Origin: Trogon surrucura
Lineage: Eukaryota > Chordata > Aves > Trogoniformes > Trogonidae
Assembly: GCA_020746105.1 (NCBI GenBank)
Contig: CM036632.1
Coordinates: 3,720,001 to 3,784,000 of the forward strand
Direction: 5' to 3'
Length of the DNA: 64,000 nt
Shown: one piece after another, positions 39,408 through 50,520 of the stretch
Position numbering within the stretch: the stretch's first letter is position 1
How the letters are laid out: each line of letters opens with the position of its first letter
Made by a program: the position numbers and the translations under genes
Notes under the pieces: model-generated
Seen by the model: the letters and a program-made list of their open reading frames with translations, nothing else
What the model was told of the DNA's origin: nothing
Databases searched by the model: none

Positions 39408-39981
39408 CTGAAAAGGAGCAGAAGGATAATTGATATGTAATTACGAGGATCAGAAAACAAAATAGGAAGGTAATATGTACACTGGAATTTGAAGCTATTT
39501 GTTCTTCAGAGTTTTGTTGCAGTTGAAAAATCAGCGGCAAGTCAGGCTGCTGATGACAGTGCACCTTGCAAATTCTCCTTCGTGGGTGTAGATCAGCTGC
39601 CGGTACCAGTGGCTTGTTACCACGGTACTCAAGCACTGTAAAGGTTTTGATCGATGAGTTCTGCGCAGGGTGCAAAGTGCTGAAGTTCTCTTGCGCTCCA
39701 GTGGGCTCAGAGTGTCCTACATGCATCTTTTCTGCCTAGTCTGGATTTCCTTAAATTAGCGCATTCCCTTTGGGACATGTTGGTTGTTAAATGAAAATGT
39801 TCCTTTTCAGGTATTTGTTTTGAATGTGGTAGCTCAGGTGCAGGAAAGAATTCTGTAGCTGCTCTGCTGGAATGATCTTTCTAACATATTTGTACGTATT
39901 TTTCTTACCTTGGGAGTTTCATGATGGTGCTTGTTTTTTCCTCCTTCCAGAGCTAACTGCACAGCCTATTCCATCTTGACT

Positions 39982-40049
39982 TACAGGTCTTTTATTGCAG
40001 TTTAATAGTTCCTCTTAATCTTTTCCAGGTGCACGTAATGATCCTGCTC
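39982..40049 (-). pseudogene. MYH16: MYH16 remnant: distal rod exon EQDHYVHLEKIKRNY
   Basis: Acceptor TGTGTCAG is followed by EQDHYVHLEKIKRNY, then TAA (40002-40004) where myosins have a glutamate codon, then TAIKDL. It matches the conserved rod segment EQDH..HLEKM.KN(Y). The donor appears lost. Confidence 0.85.
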
Positions 40050-41026
40050 CTGACACAGATCTTTTGCCACACAGGAAGCCTATGAGGAAGGTATGAAACA
40101 GATTGACAGCACAGCTTTTTATACAGATCGTTGAGAGACAGGATATGTAGATGAGCTATTTGTGTGTTACTTTCTGAAAAATCTTGCCGTATCTTCATTT
40201 TTGAGGGATATCCTAGGCTGCCTTTCTAAAGACCAGATCCACAGTTCACTGAAATCAATGGAAGTAATCCCAGCTGACTCGGACAACTCTAGGTTGGACT
40301 GTAAACCGGGTGGTGGTACACTGGCTTAGCACCACTGAACTAGTCAAATGTATTATCCACATGTATTATTAAGTCAATAGCTTTAGTTCTAGTGATGCTT
40401 CGGCCTTTTGTTTCTACCCTTCAGTGGAAAGAGGGTGGCTGAGAGTGTGCTGTAGGTGGAAGGTGAAGATACTGTCTGAGCGTACAGTAGCTGAAAGCAC
40501 AGAGGTTGCAGAAGGCTCAGCCTCGCTCTGGAAGGAAATGCTGTGCATTAAATCCACAGCTAGCTATGATATTTCTGAAGCGGCAGTTGTCAGCGCAGTG
40601 CCAAAGGAGCAATCTGCTCAGTGCTGGCAACTGTTCTCCCCTCTGTGCCAATTACGAATGCCATTGACTAGCTGGAGAGGGAAGCGGCCTACTCTTTGTT
40701 GGAGGCCTGATAGGTGTGAGGAGTGGAGCTGTGTAATAAGTGAAAGAAGGGACAAATCGAGAGGAAATGGAGGAATTCCTCAGGGTGCCATCTGTGATGC
40801 AGATTACCAGGGAGGCAGAGAGCAAGTGGATTTCTTCTTTGGTGGATTAATTTTGCCAGGCTGCAATCAGTGAGCTGACATGCGTTCTGCTTTTCAGGAT
40901 CATAAAAGGCAATGCAAGTGCTAACATGTATTATTAACACTGTGCCTGCAAATCTGCACTGGAGAGAAATAATGGAATATATACCTTAAGGTTTCCAGCT
41001 ACTAATGTAAAAGGCAGAAAGGTGGG

Positions 41027-41113
41027 GAGGTGATGTTCATCAGCCACGGCTTTCTTCGCTCTCTCCTCAGCTGCTCAGTACCCACTGATGATTTCCTCAT
41101 GCTCATTACTGTA
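41027..41113 (-). pseudogene. MYH16: MYH16 remnant: rod exon SNEHEEII...EERAKKAV
   Basis: The minus strand reads SNEHEEIISGY, a TGA stop (41075-41077), then AAEERAKKAVADEH in the same frame. Myosin rods have NEHEELI followed by EERAKKAM at this spacing. Confidence 0.85.
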
Positions 41114-42668
41114 TGTTGAATATGGGGCCCCAGCTTTCATTTACTAGTAAGCAGACTGAATCTAGAGGGCAGAATGAAGTCTTAGAGACCCGGACTATCT
41201 TATCTGCTCAGCTCTTCCATTTGTCTCTCAAAGAGATGGTTTGTGCTGTCATGATCACAGGTTTCTGTGGAGTTTGTTTTTTCTCTATAAAACTGTGCAT
41301 TGTTAAGCCAAGTGGGATGCTGCATCTGCATCACGGAACATTAGGACCTGTGTATTTACTTGCACGCTAAATGAGAGCTGAAATGTTGATAAACCTCTGA
41401 GGCAGAAAATAGACCCTGTTGTTTATGAAGGCCTTGAGTCCGAGTCTGTTCTGAATTTCTCTGTGTATGGATTTGAGTTTATATACCAATATTATTTATT
41501 TCAAAGTTACACTGCAGTAGCAGCAGCTGCCTTTAGACCCAGCTGAAACTGTATTTGATTGCATTCTCAACAAACATAATCCCTGCTCCACAGTTTACAA
41601 TATGTATGTGTCTCTTTATCTCATGGAAAATATGAGCCCCACGGCTCATTTAGTGCTTACTGTTTACTGATATGAATCATTGGAGGACTATTGTTGTTGC
41701 TGCTGTAAAAGTAATAAATAAAATTAAAAAAAACACTCTGAGGAAGGAGAACTACAAAGGCTTTAATAGCAAAACTGCATTCTAGCAACATGAGCTGCTC
41801 TTCAGCGAAACACGCAAATGTGCCATCGTGTTCCAGAATGCTGCACAAGTTCTGCGCTATGTAGGTTTCGTATAACAAATAAAACCCCCAAAATTTGGTG
41901 GTGGTAGCAGTTCACCTGCTAAAAATGTATCCTTTTATTATCAGTCAATTGGAAGGGAATGTATCAGTTGCAGTTTTTTAACCCGTTTGAATAAAAGCCA
42001 CATTTACGACTCAGTTTTCATAACTGATGTCCTATAATTGCGGCTGAGAAATGCTTGTATTATCAGTCCTTTCCAGAAGTTACACTCTTCTCCTTGAAAA
42101 TGTTAGCTTGTGTGGTCTTTATGGAAAAGAACTGCTGACTGTAATGGTGAATGTTAAATTAGCCTCTCAAATCTATGCACCAAACAAAATGGCAGGTATG
42201 TCGTTTCAAAGTGCAATCTCTAGCACAAGGGTGCTTAAAATTTCACTAAAATGCCTCTTGCTGTGGGCTACAGTCTATGCAAGAAATCCAAGCACCATGG
42301 AAACAACTCGTAGAACTAAGGTGGGTTTTTTCGAAACAGCAACGGTTTTAAGGTGGGTTTTTTCAAAAGGGCTTGGCACTGTCTTAACTCTTCCAACAAG
42401 TTTGCTAAAGGTCTTTTTATAGGCCTTGCTGGGAGCAAAGCTGGGCCGAGGTGGTGCTTTTATAAAAATCCTGCTATCAGTGTAATAATACCTCTAAAGA
42501 CTGAGCCCTTCAGGTTCCGTAGGGTTATCAGACCGATCTGTTACGTTTATCTGTTATTGGCCTAATCCAGCACTTCTACCCAGAGTGAAGATTTGATGTC
42601 AAACCACTGGCACAGGAATTCTTTGACAAGATAACTGTGGCATAAATACTTGCTCTGTACGTGACATT

Positions 42669-42825
42669 ACGTTCTCTCCACAACCTCTGCCTGCTCCTGG
42701 AGTTTGCAAGGCTGCTCGCCGCCCTCCAGGCCGGGCTGTGCTTCTTCCAGCTCTCTCCGTAGCAGGCAGAGGCAGCACATACTGCTCCTGCAGCTCCTCC
42801 TCATGCTGGCAAGGATCCTCACCCT
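42669..42825 (-). pseudogene. MYH16: MYH16 remnant: rod exon QHEEELQEQY / RELEEAQPGLEGGEQ
   Basis: The minus strand gives GEDPCQHEEELQEQY in one frame and LRRELEEAQPGLEGGEQ with KLQEQAEVVERT in another. Together they cover the myosin rod block HEELREQY...ELEE...LE...R(K)L.EQE. The frame change near 42760-42770 is an inactivating indel. Confidence 0.88.
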
Positions 42826-43582
42826 TTGGATCCCAAGATGAACAATTAATGTAAATAATGGAGAGAAAGTTGAAAAGTGTAGGAGGTCTCTCTGCAAAGC
42901 CGTGCTTTAAGGTGATGCCAGATTTAAAAATAGTTAAAAAAACCAATCTCCCTCAAAAAACCCGCTGGGTCATCTTACTTCATTGTAGCCACGCTCACTT
43001 TAAGGGAATTAATTCTGACTGACACTGATGTAACTGGGGACAAGTTAGGATTGAGTGTGTGGGGAGTATATATGTGTATATATAAAGAATCTTTGTTTTT
43101 ACTCTTTAAGTTTTTGAAATTGGATTTTTGGCAGCAGTTGTGTCACTTTATTCCAACAAAGAAACTAGCCTTTTACTAATTTACTTCCTTAGTTAGTCTT
43201 ATTTTAGAAATGAAGAGGCAGAGGAAGCTCTTTAGTTTTACATCTCTGCTAGTTTCTAGTCCATTTCTTGGCTATCCTGTTCAAACAGCAATCACAATTT
43301 CTCTTAAAAGCAGAATTTGTTTGCTTTAATTAAATAGGGATAATTCTTTGGGTTTCCAGTTTGACAGAAGCTGCCAGTAATGCCTGCCTTGTACAAGGTT
43401 TGTTGGAACTACTGCAGGTAGCAATTGGTGTGAGTGGGAGAACCGGGGCTTTTGAATATAAATTCTCAATTTGTTCAAGATGTCTCTCTGAACAAGAGTG
43501 CATCATCTACTGCTTTGTTGCTTAAGCTATAAAATAGAACTGGTATGCTTGGCTGTCCAGGGACCTGCTTCGACCCCCTCCA

Positions 43583-43638
43583 GTTTACCTTGACACACCG
43601 TTGCTGTTTATTCCGTTTACCCTGACACACCGTTGCTG
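43583..43638. repeat. Two-copy tandem repeat, period 32
   Basis: GTTTACC(T/C)TGACACACCGTTGCTG occurs at 43583-43606 and again at 43615-43638 with one mismatch. It is a local duplication inside a degenerate intron of the MYH16 pseudogene. Confidence 0.85.
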
Positions 43639-44217
43639 AGAAGCTCCCTGTTGTTCCTGTTGGCACAAGCCAGTTGCATTTCCATGCTGGTCAGGTCAGT
43701 GTCCATCTTCCTGAGCCTAAGAGCTTCAGCACTCCCCTTTGCTTCACTCTCCAGACTCGCCTGCAGAGATTCAATTGCACGCTGGTGATTATTTCTGCGG
43801 AGTCCGGTGAAGCATATGGTGCAGCGTTCTGTTATGTTGAGTCTGATCCAGCCTTTGTATCAAATTATTTCCCACCGAGTAATAAAAACACAGTGACTTT
43901 TCAAACCCGTTTAAAACTGAAATACCAGCATTTTGCACCGAACCAGTCAGGAATACCTTCTTTAAAAATGTAGGGCTAGGGGAGCTTTCAAGAGGTTGTC
44001 TTAAAAATCTACTGCCTAAAATCTACCTCCTGCTGAACCAGTCCTACTAGACAAAATGTGACCAGACTTCACTTCACTTCCAGTAATGGAGACTGCAACC
44101 ACCAGACAATCTGGTCGAAGGAGTAATTCCCCTTGGTGATTCTAAAACGTGCCTAGTATCTAACATAAAACCTCCATGCTGCAGCCTCTGCCTGTGGCTT
44201 AATGTCGTATCATCATT

Positions 44218-44333
44218 CTACCTGGTTGTTTCAAATTCTTCCTTCTCATGTTCAACATCAACCTGTTATGCTCATGTTCAATGTTGCCCTGAGCTGCTTT
44301 GAGCTGAACGTAGGTCAGTTTACTTTCTTCAGG
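44218..44333 (-). pseudogene. MYH16: MYH16 remnant: rod exon EESKLTYVQLKAAQGNIEHE
   Basis: Minus strand EESKLTYVQLKAAQGNIEHE corresponds to EESK...IQLELAQ..ADID. A local duplication of a segment containing GTTGAACATGAG follows, then a second frame reads EHEKEEFETTR and ends in TAG (44218-44220) where lysine is expected. Confidence 0.85.
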
Positions 44334-44420
44334 AACGGTCCAACAGGTGGATGAATAAATGCCTTTTGTAGGGTTATACATAGAAAAATCCATCTGATGG
44401 AAAGGCTGTAGCATCGGTAC

Positions 44421-44486
44421 CTCCAGGGGAGACTCTCCTTCCTCCAGTGCCACCTGCAGTTCATCCTTCTCCATCTCCAGTCTCTA
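44421..44486 (-). pseudogene. MYH16: MYH16 remnant: rod exon MEKDELQVALEEGESPLE
   Basis: Reads RLEMEKDELQVALEEGESP, ending LE next to GTACCG at the expected exon border. A TAG at 44484-44486 lies four codons upstream in the same frame. ELQ(V/A)ALEEAE..LE is one of the most conserved rod segments of sarcomeric myosins. Confidence 0.92.
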
Positions 44487-45773
44487 TCTTCTGCGGTTTA
44501 TGAATGCTCTTCCCTCCCTCCCTCCCCCAGCTGATTGATTAGATCTTTAATTTCCTCTAGGGAAGAAACCAGATATTTCATATGATAGGTTTATTTCAGG
44601 ATTATGAACTTTATCAAGTGAATCAGGCAGATTCTTTAAATGGAAGTGGCATGAAACGATACGAGTCACTTTATATCAGCTGCCCTTTTCTTTTGTCGCT
44701 AAATATTATCCTGGATTTCTGAATGAGCCCTACTCGCTGCGCGTGTTCGTGAAGGTGGAATAATGAAGCCTATTAAATCAAGAAAATTTTTTTTTGCCAG
44801 TTTTTATCCAGCCTTCCCCTCTCCCCCTTTCAGATAGTTGCTCTTACAAAACGAAAACAGGATGCCACATCGTGTCTCTACAGCAGAATGGGGCGTCCTG
44901 CCAGCTGATGTAGGCCAGAGCAAAGGGTTGGGGGAGATAGCCCAGAAAACACTGGGTCTGTGCCAGGGAGTCCATCACTGTTTTCTGTTGGCCGCAAGGG
45001 CAGCAGATTGTAGCATCTTCTAAATATTTACAGCGTCATCTTCCAGCCTCCTGTAAGAGATCAATTTTTGCAATTTACAGAAGTGTTTGTTGGTTGTTTT
45101 TTTCAAAAAGAGCCAAGGCAGCTGGTCTCCCTGTACAGACAGTGGGGAAGAAGCAATGCCAAGAGGGAGGCTCTGAGCAGGAGTCTGCTCTGAACTGATT
45201 TCTGGAGATGCCCAGTCCTCCCCGCTGAGGTTAAAGGGAACATCATCTTCCCAGCGTGGAGCTGGCCATTGTTAATAGTCCCCTAAGTGAATTGCTCAGA
45301 ATTAGAACACTGGTAGCCAGAACTGGGACTGCATCCTGTGGCTTAATTAATCCTAATGCTGTAGCCAGTCCATTATTCCCTGACGCAGTGCTCTCCAGTG
45401 GTGGTAGCTGGCCCAGCCTGGAGCAGTGGCCTCTCAGTACAACAGTGAGTACAACCAAGCTGCTGCTGTGTTCGTGGTTTGAGGGTTCAGAAAGGGCCTC
45501 GATCCTGAATGTTATCCCCAGAATCAGTTCCCTGGAAGCAGCACACCGGCACTAGTTACAGTCTTGGGTGATCAATAGGGGTGGCATGTGCATGAGTGCA
45601 GGCTCTGTCCCAAGAGCAGAATCTAACCTGTGGCTTGGAGTGCATCTAATGTATTTTCCCAGAGAGTGAAAGCACTGCCAGAAATAAGAAAAGTGGAATT
45701 GGTGCTGGAAGACACCACAAGAGATCATTCAGTAGGAATCAAGGGGCTTTTTTAACATCAAACCAGTACTTAC

Positions 45774-45868
45774 CCTGAAGGGCCACCACCGCCTTCTTCG
45801 TGGATTCCAGGTGCTCCAAGGATTCTTCATAGGCAGTCTTAAGCTCAGAATTTCAGTTGTGCACTTCA
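45774..45868 (-). pseudogene. MYH16: MYH16 remnant: rod exon ELKTAYEESLEHLE, cut by a CR1 copy
   Basis: Reads ELKTAYEESLEHLESTKKAV followed by VALQ and a perfect donor GTAAGT (45773-45768). The exon's 5' part (K, CTTE-like codons) runs directly into a CR1 tail at about 45868, so the upstream half of the exon is missing. Confidence 0.9.
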
Positions 45869-45960
45869 CACACAGAATCACAGAATATTAGGGGTTGGAA
45901 GGGACCTCAGAAGATCATCTAGACCAGCCCCCCTGCCAAAGCAGGATCACCCACCTGCAG
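45869..45960 (-). mobile_element. CR1 retroposon 3' fragment inserted in a MYH16 exon
   Basis: CACAGAATCACAGAATATTA, GGGGTTGGAAGGGACCTCAG, AAGATCATCTAGACCAGCCC and AAGCAGGATCACCCACC form a CR1 3' end in minus orientation, with two ATTCTGTG octamers. Its 3' end abuts the exon remnant at 45774-45868. Confidence 0.9.
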
Positions 45961-47304
45961 CTCTCCGCATTTTTTGTTACCATTTTGCTAGTCCCTTATC
46001 AGAGGCTCTTTGCTTCTTGTCCAGGGCAGTACAAGCAGCATTGGCCTGGAAAGATAAAGCCAAGCATTCACTGGACATAAGTTTTCTTTACACTTCACTT
46101 CTCTGCGTGTCCTGCCAGCTAGTCACAGTTAAATTGGCAGCCACTCTAATGACTGGCAGAGTTTCTCTTGGTCACTCTGAATGGATGATTAAAATGTTTA
46201 TGAGGCTTTCTTTCCTCACCATTAGGAATTTAACAAGATCACCCAGTTCCCATCAGTGTGATAGTCTGCCTTGCTCCTGCGGTTATAATGATGCTGCTGT
46301 GGAGCAAATGTTTTCCACTTCAGATATTCCTTGTGCAGATGTGCTGTTAGTAATTGCCTGGGTTGATTAGTGTGACTCTTTCTATTTCAAAGACGATTCG
46401 GTTACAAACAAGATGTTATTCAAAACTATTTTAGACTGTGTTTAACTGCTTGTCATGAAGGGAAAGAATAAAGGTACATTTTTCTTTCCTAGGAGCCTTT
46501 AATCACAAATATTCTACATATCCTTATGATCTGCACATGCATTACAGATACCATGGTGACAGGCACACCACAGGAACCATGGAATAAAGAACTGCTTCAT
46601 TAAAGAAAGTGATGGTGAAACAGATTTGTTTTTTCAGCCCTGTAATGTAGTGCTGGATGTGGGATTTTCAGCTCTTGAGACCTGTTCTAAAGCCAACTGC
46701 AGTCATTGGCAGATACCCAAGGACTTCGGTGGATTTGGAGCAGCCTTTGTGCCTATTTTAAGTAACATTTTTATTCAGATGTCCCACAGTTGCACTACTA
46801 TTCATGCTCTTACACTAGCAAGGGCAGAAATACTGATTTAATGAAGGAGCAGTGTTGCTAGTTTTTAAACTACATGTTGTTGAGATCTGCTTTGGGTATG
46901 GTAGTTAATAACCAGCGGCCAACTCACTGGTACTGCAACACTGAATAGTTCAAAGCAGGATATTATTATCCTTAAAAAGAAGATGAATACCTTGCCTTGC
47001 AGTAAAGGAGGGGTTTTGCTTTAGCTGTACTCTTGTTTCTGGAAGTCAGCTAATGAGCTTAGGAGAAGCCTGCTGTGTGCTCCTAGGAATTAGCTGCGGC
47101 TCTCATCTGGGTTTTCTCTTGATGCAATAAAACTTCCCCTTGCTTCTCATGGCCATACAGGTTATTGGACATTTAACAGAGAGATCTTAAAATATCCAGA
47201 AATAAGAGTCCAAAGCTGGCCTGAGTTAATGGAAAGACTCCCAGGGCTTCCAGTACCAGGTCTTAGACCTTGCTGGGCAGGCCTGTGCTGGATGCACTCT
47301 GAAT

Positions 47305-47436
47305 GCCTGGATTTCCTGCCTTCTCAAGGTCAACAGTGAGGTCCTCCACTTTGTTCTGAAGCTTTTGCTTATTTTTTTCTGTGCTGGCAACCCAGGCTTG
47401 GACTGATTCAGCTGTCTCTTCTGCTTCTTGGAGCCT
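47305..47436 (-). pseudogene. MYH16: MYH16 remnant: rod exon RLQEAEETAESVQAW
   Basis: Open frame RLQEAEETAESVQAW, then VASTEKNKQKLQNKVEDL and TVDLEKAGNP, matching RLQEAEE...ASLEK.KQR(L/I)Q.EVEDL..D(L/V)EKAN. After AGNP the similarity stops, so the exon's 3' part is gone. Confidence 0.93.
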
Positions 47437-48289
47437 CACGGGCACCTTTGTCCCCAGGGAAGGAGGGCAGAAACATCCTGGTGAGTAGTTCATGAAGAAT
47501 GGTAGGAGTCAGCAGCCCTCATCTAGAGCACAATCACTGTTTTCACCAGCGAAAAGGTGAAATCCTGGCAGCAGCCTCAGAAAGCGACTGTGAAACCACT
47601 ACTGGGATGTGGCTGGTTCTTCCCCTCCTCTGGTAGATATGGCTCGTTGGGCTGCAGCTCAGGTCTTTATTACTGGATTGTTACCCGGTGATAGATGCTT
47701 CTGCCTTCCGTTCAGGTATTGTCTAAGACCAAAGTAGCCTCCTCCCCTTGTGAGTATGGCCGTGTCTCAGTCCAAAGTCCTGCAGAGATGTGGTAGCTTA
47801 CTCCATTTGTCTCAGCTTGTTCAGGCACTCAGTGAAACCCTCCAGATGCCTTTTGCTGCTATTGTGTGAAAGCACCTTTATATTATCTCAGCTAGACTGG
47901 CATAAAGATTAGCTCAACTTCTGGCCTGTAATACCAGATCTCAAGGATGAGATTCTAAGGGGTTTAATCTGGTTTGGTGCTTGCTTTGTTCTTAGGAAAC
48001 ACTAGTGGCTTTTGTGGAGCTGCTGGAAGAGCAAAGTCCTGGTTGGAATGAAGAAAGGCTGTCCAAATTCAAGGCTTTATCAGAAAGGATCAGTGTTGTT
48101 TTCCTGTTGTCGGTGTACAAGTGCTAGGTCTCAGTAGTCTCTGTTTATTATTGCAAGCATTATTTCCTTTCTCCTGGCCGGAGCTCTTTGCTTTTTCTCT
48201 CTTACTAAATTGAGTCCTAACAGATCACATCTATAATCTGTGACTCAGCAGCCAAAGTAAATAATGAGACTGCCATCCCAGGCTCCCTG

Positions 48290-48488
48290 AAGTGTTCGCT
48301 TGGTTTCTTCCAGCTATTTCAGTGGCACCAGTCTTGTATTTAGTCCTCCAGATTATGACTTCAGTATTGAGTTTAGAGACCAGACACTGCAGTTCAGCTT
48401 TGCTCTCCTCCTCTTCCTCCAACTACTCTTTCATCAGGTCTAAATCCTTCTTGGTCCTGCCTGAGCTCACTGCAGCAGCCGTGCAGGA
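48290..48488 (-). pseudogene. MYH16: MYH16 remnant: rod exon KKDLDLMKE[16 protein letters not shown]
   Basis: After acceptor TCTCCAG the frame reads SCTAAAVSSGRTKKDLDLMK then E, TAG (48423-48425), [30 protein letters not shown]. The stop replaces the glutamine of KEQ(L/Y)EEE. A frameshift near 48310-48320 then moves to the frame [17 protein letters not shown] is MYH16-like; fast myosins have LSKANTEV here. Confidence 0.95.
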
Positions 48489-49246
48489 CTGGAGATGGCA
48501 CAACCATTACTGTGCGTCTGTCCAGATGGAAGGATGAAAGCACTGACCTCACTCCCCAGAGCTGGAGTGATCCTCTTGAACAGCTCCGTGCTGGACCAGC
48601 TAGAAACACCTCAGGCTTCAAAATATCTTCCTGGTGAGGACCCAAGTTTCTGTTTTCTGTACCTGCTTTTTGCTGTACTGCAGTGAATTGAATTGAGCTC
48701 ATACAACTGAAAACAGAACTTGGCTTGTCATCGCCCTGTTTTCTCTCAAGCAATGTTTCAAAAGAATTATGGCAGTAAACCCATTTGGTGGTTGTTCCAA
48801 ACACAGAGACAATTCTTGCCAGGCTTCTGATATGCAGGTGCAGTGCTAGGATTACTCTTTGGAGATAAGCAGAAATTTCAAACAGATGTGTCAGACACCT
48901 GAAATACTGATATATTTTGAGTTGAACTTGTGTGATCTATGTACATAAACTTCTGTACAATCTGCTGAATGGCCAGTGGACTGAGAATCAAGAGGTGTGT
49001 GTTCTGATTTTGCTGCTGACTCATGGGAGATGCTGTATCTTATTTTCATATCCATGCAAAGGCTCATGTCTCCCACACTGCCTCCGAGATGAGCTGGTAA
49101 CAAGCCCAAAGGTTAATTTGGATGAGAAAGTTTTCCTTTGTGAGAGCTAACACAAAAGATTACTATTCTGAAGTGAACAGCGTGCAAAAGAGCCGGCACT
49201 GCATGGACAGCAGCAACCTCTGTAGGCAGTTGGCGTTCCCCAGTAC

Positions 49247-49374
49247 CTTCGAGTCTTCACCCAGCTGCCTGTTGAAGTCACCTGCTTGCAAGGTGAGAGA
49301 AAACTTCATGTGGACAATCTGGTTAAGCCTGCTCTGAGCTTCCTCACGCTCCCAGCTCAGCTGGCTGTTTTCAG
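49247..49374 (-). pseudogene. MYH16: MYH16 remnant: fully open rod exon ENSQLSWEREEAQSRLNQI
   Basis: 128 bases bounded by acceptor CCACAG and donor GTACTG, open in the correct phase: ENSQLSWEREEAQSRLNQI, then VHMKFSLTLQAGDFNRQLGE, DSK. Corresponds to the myosin S2/rod segment ENSEL.RE.EE.Q....QI...K.SLT.Q..D.KRQL.EESK. No stop is present. Confidence 0.93.
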
Positions 49375-49559
49375 CTGTGGGGAAACTGCGTAAAGAAGCA
49401 GGAGAAGAACTAATTCATTCCGACTGGAGAGAAAGATCGGTGAGGGCCAGAAGGATTTGCTAAAGGAGACGGGGCAGGGCTGCCAGAGCTAGATGAAATG
49501 TAGGGGAAGAGGAGGATCAGAGGGAGGTAACATTGCACAAAGCTGTCAAGGAATTTACT

Positions 49560-49635
49560 TTGCAGCCTGATGGCATTCATTTCAGCTTCCCATTTCCACC
49601 TCAGCCGGCTGCGCATTGGCTTCTTCCAGCTTGTG
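49560..49635 (-). pseudogene. MYH16: MYH16 remnant: rod exon KLEEANAQPAEVE / EAEMNAIRLQ
   Basis: One frame reads HKLEEANAQPAEVEMG then stops; the next frame reads KWEAEMNAIRLQSK. The pair corresponds to EANAKVAELE..QAEINAIR..LQ, so an indel lies near 49590-49600. The following intact exon (49247-49374) continues directly with AENSQL. Confidence 0.85.
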
Positions 49636-49956
49636 AACATGGGTTCAGCTCTAAGAAAGAAGTCAGTCATGTGATGCTGAGCAAGGCTTGAAGGGCCAAA
49701 ATATCCTCCCTCTCTTGCAAGCTCATTTTATTCCGGTTGGTTCTAATTATGATGATGAGTGTAATAGCCAGGGGGAGTTCAGAGTGCCCTGATCTTTGGT
49801 GAGGGGGATGCCCAGCCAGGACGGGCAGGGTTCAGCACCGCCTGCAAGCAGCTGCTCTAGAATCAGGCAGCTCCCACTGCAGTGAACTGAATTCTTTTGC
49901 CTCACGCCGATGGCTGCATTGGCAGTTTGTTGAGGAATACCCTGCTGGCCTCTCAC

Positions 49957-50128
49957 TTTGGATTTTGGCAGAGACTTCATCCATCTCTGCTTCTCCATGG
50001 GCTCAGCCATCTCAGCCATGACAACCATTTGCTTCCTGCGCAGGGTAGAGCCTGTGGCCTCGCTCTACAGGGCTGCCTCCTCCAGCTCAAGGAGCAGCTC
50101 CAGCAGCCCAGCTTCCAGCCTGCAGATC
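49957..50128 (-). pseudogene. MYH16: MYH16 remnant: rod exon ELEEAAL-stop-SEATGSTLRRKQ
   Basis: Reads ELLLELEEAAL, TAG (50065-50067), SEATGSTLRRKQ, VMAEMAEPMEKQ, and ends KSLPKSK at a good donor GTGAGA (49956-49951). Corresponds to ELEEAALQSEA.ASTLRKK...SMAEL.E; the stop replaces the glutamine. Confidence 0.92.
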
Positions 50129-50406
50129 TGTTAGATCTGAGAAGGGGCCAAGTGCGTGTTGCCAGCTGGAGCACGGGGCGTTTTCCTTGACCTGCTGCTC
50201 CCTTGCCCTGTCAGGAACTGCCTTCTTCAGAGGTTTCTGTGAAAGGAGTGTGCAGTTTGTAACAGTGAGTTTGCATAGGCTACAACTAGAATTAAAGAAT
50301 GATGTCCATCTTTCTACTCCCACGTGAGGAATTTGGGGCTTTAATTAGTAGCTTACTGTTGTCAGGCCTTTTCAGGGAATCACTCCCTAGAGTAAGGTTT
50401 TCCTCC

Positions 50407-50520
50407 TTAGATACTGTTACGTGTGTTCTTAACAGCATGCTCAGCTTCCAGGTCTTCTTCCATTTCTTCAATATACAGGCCTGGAGGGTGCACACAAGCA
50501 CAGCAGTGTCTGTGAGCAAG
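50407..50520 (-). pseudogene. MYH16: MYH16 remnant: rod exon IEEMEEDLEAEHA
   Basis: IEEMEEDLEAEHAVKNTR matches the invariant IEELEEELEAER.AR.KVEKQR. DTAVLVCTLQ just upstream, in a different frame, fits DEQSLN.TLQ. The intervening codons are deleted and the frame ends in TAA at 50407-50409. Confidence 0.85.

Noticed and set aside
39073-39726. 217-codon open frame on the minus strand with a hydrophobic stretch.
   Set aside because: It crosses a MYH16 exon remnant in one frame and a CR1 fragment at its 3' end, with no coherent protein; its length is accidental.
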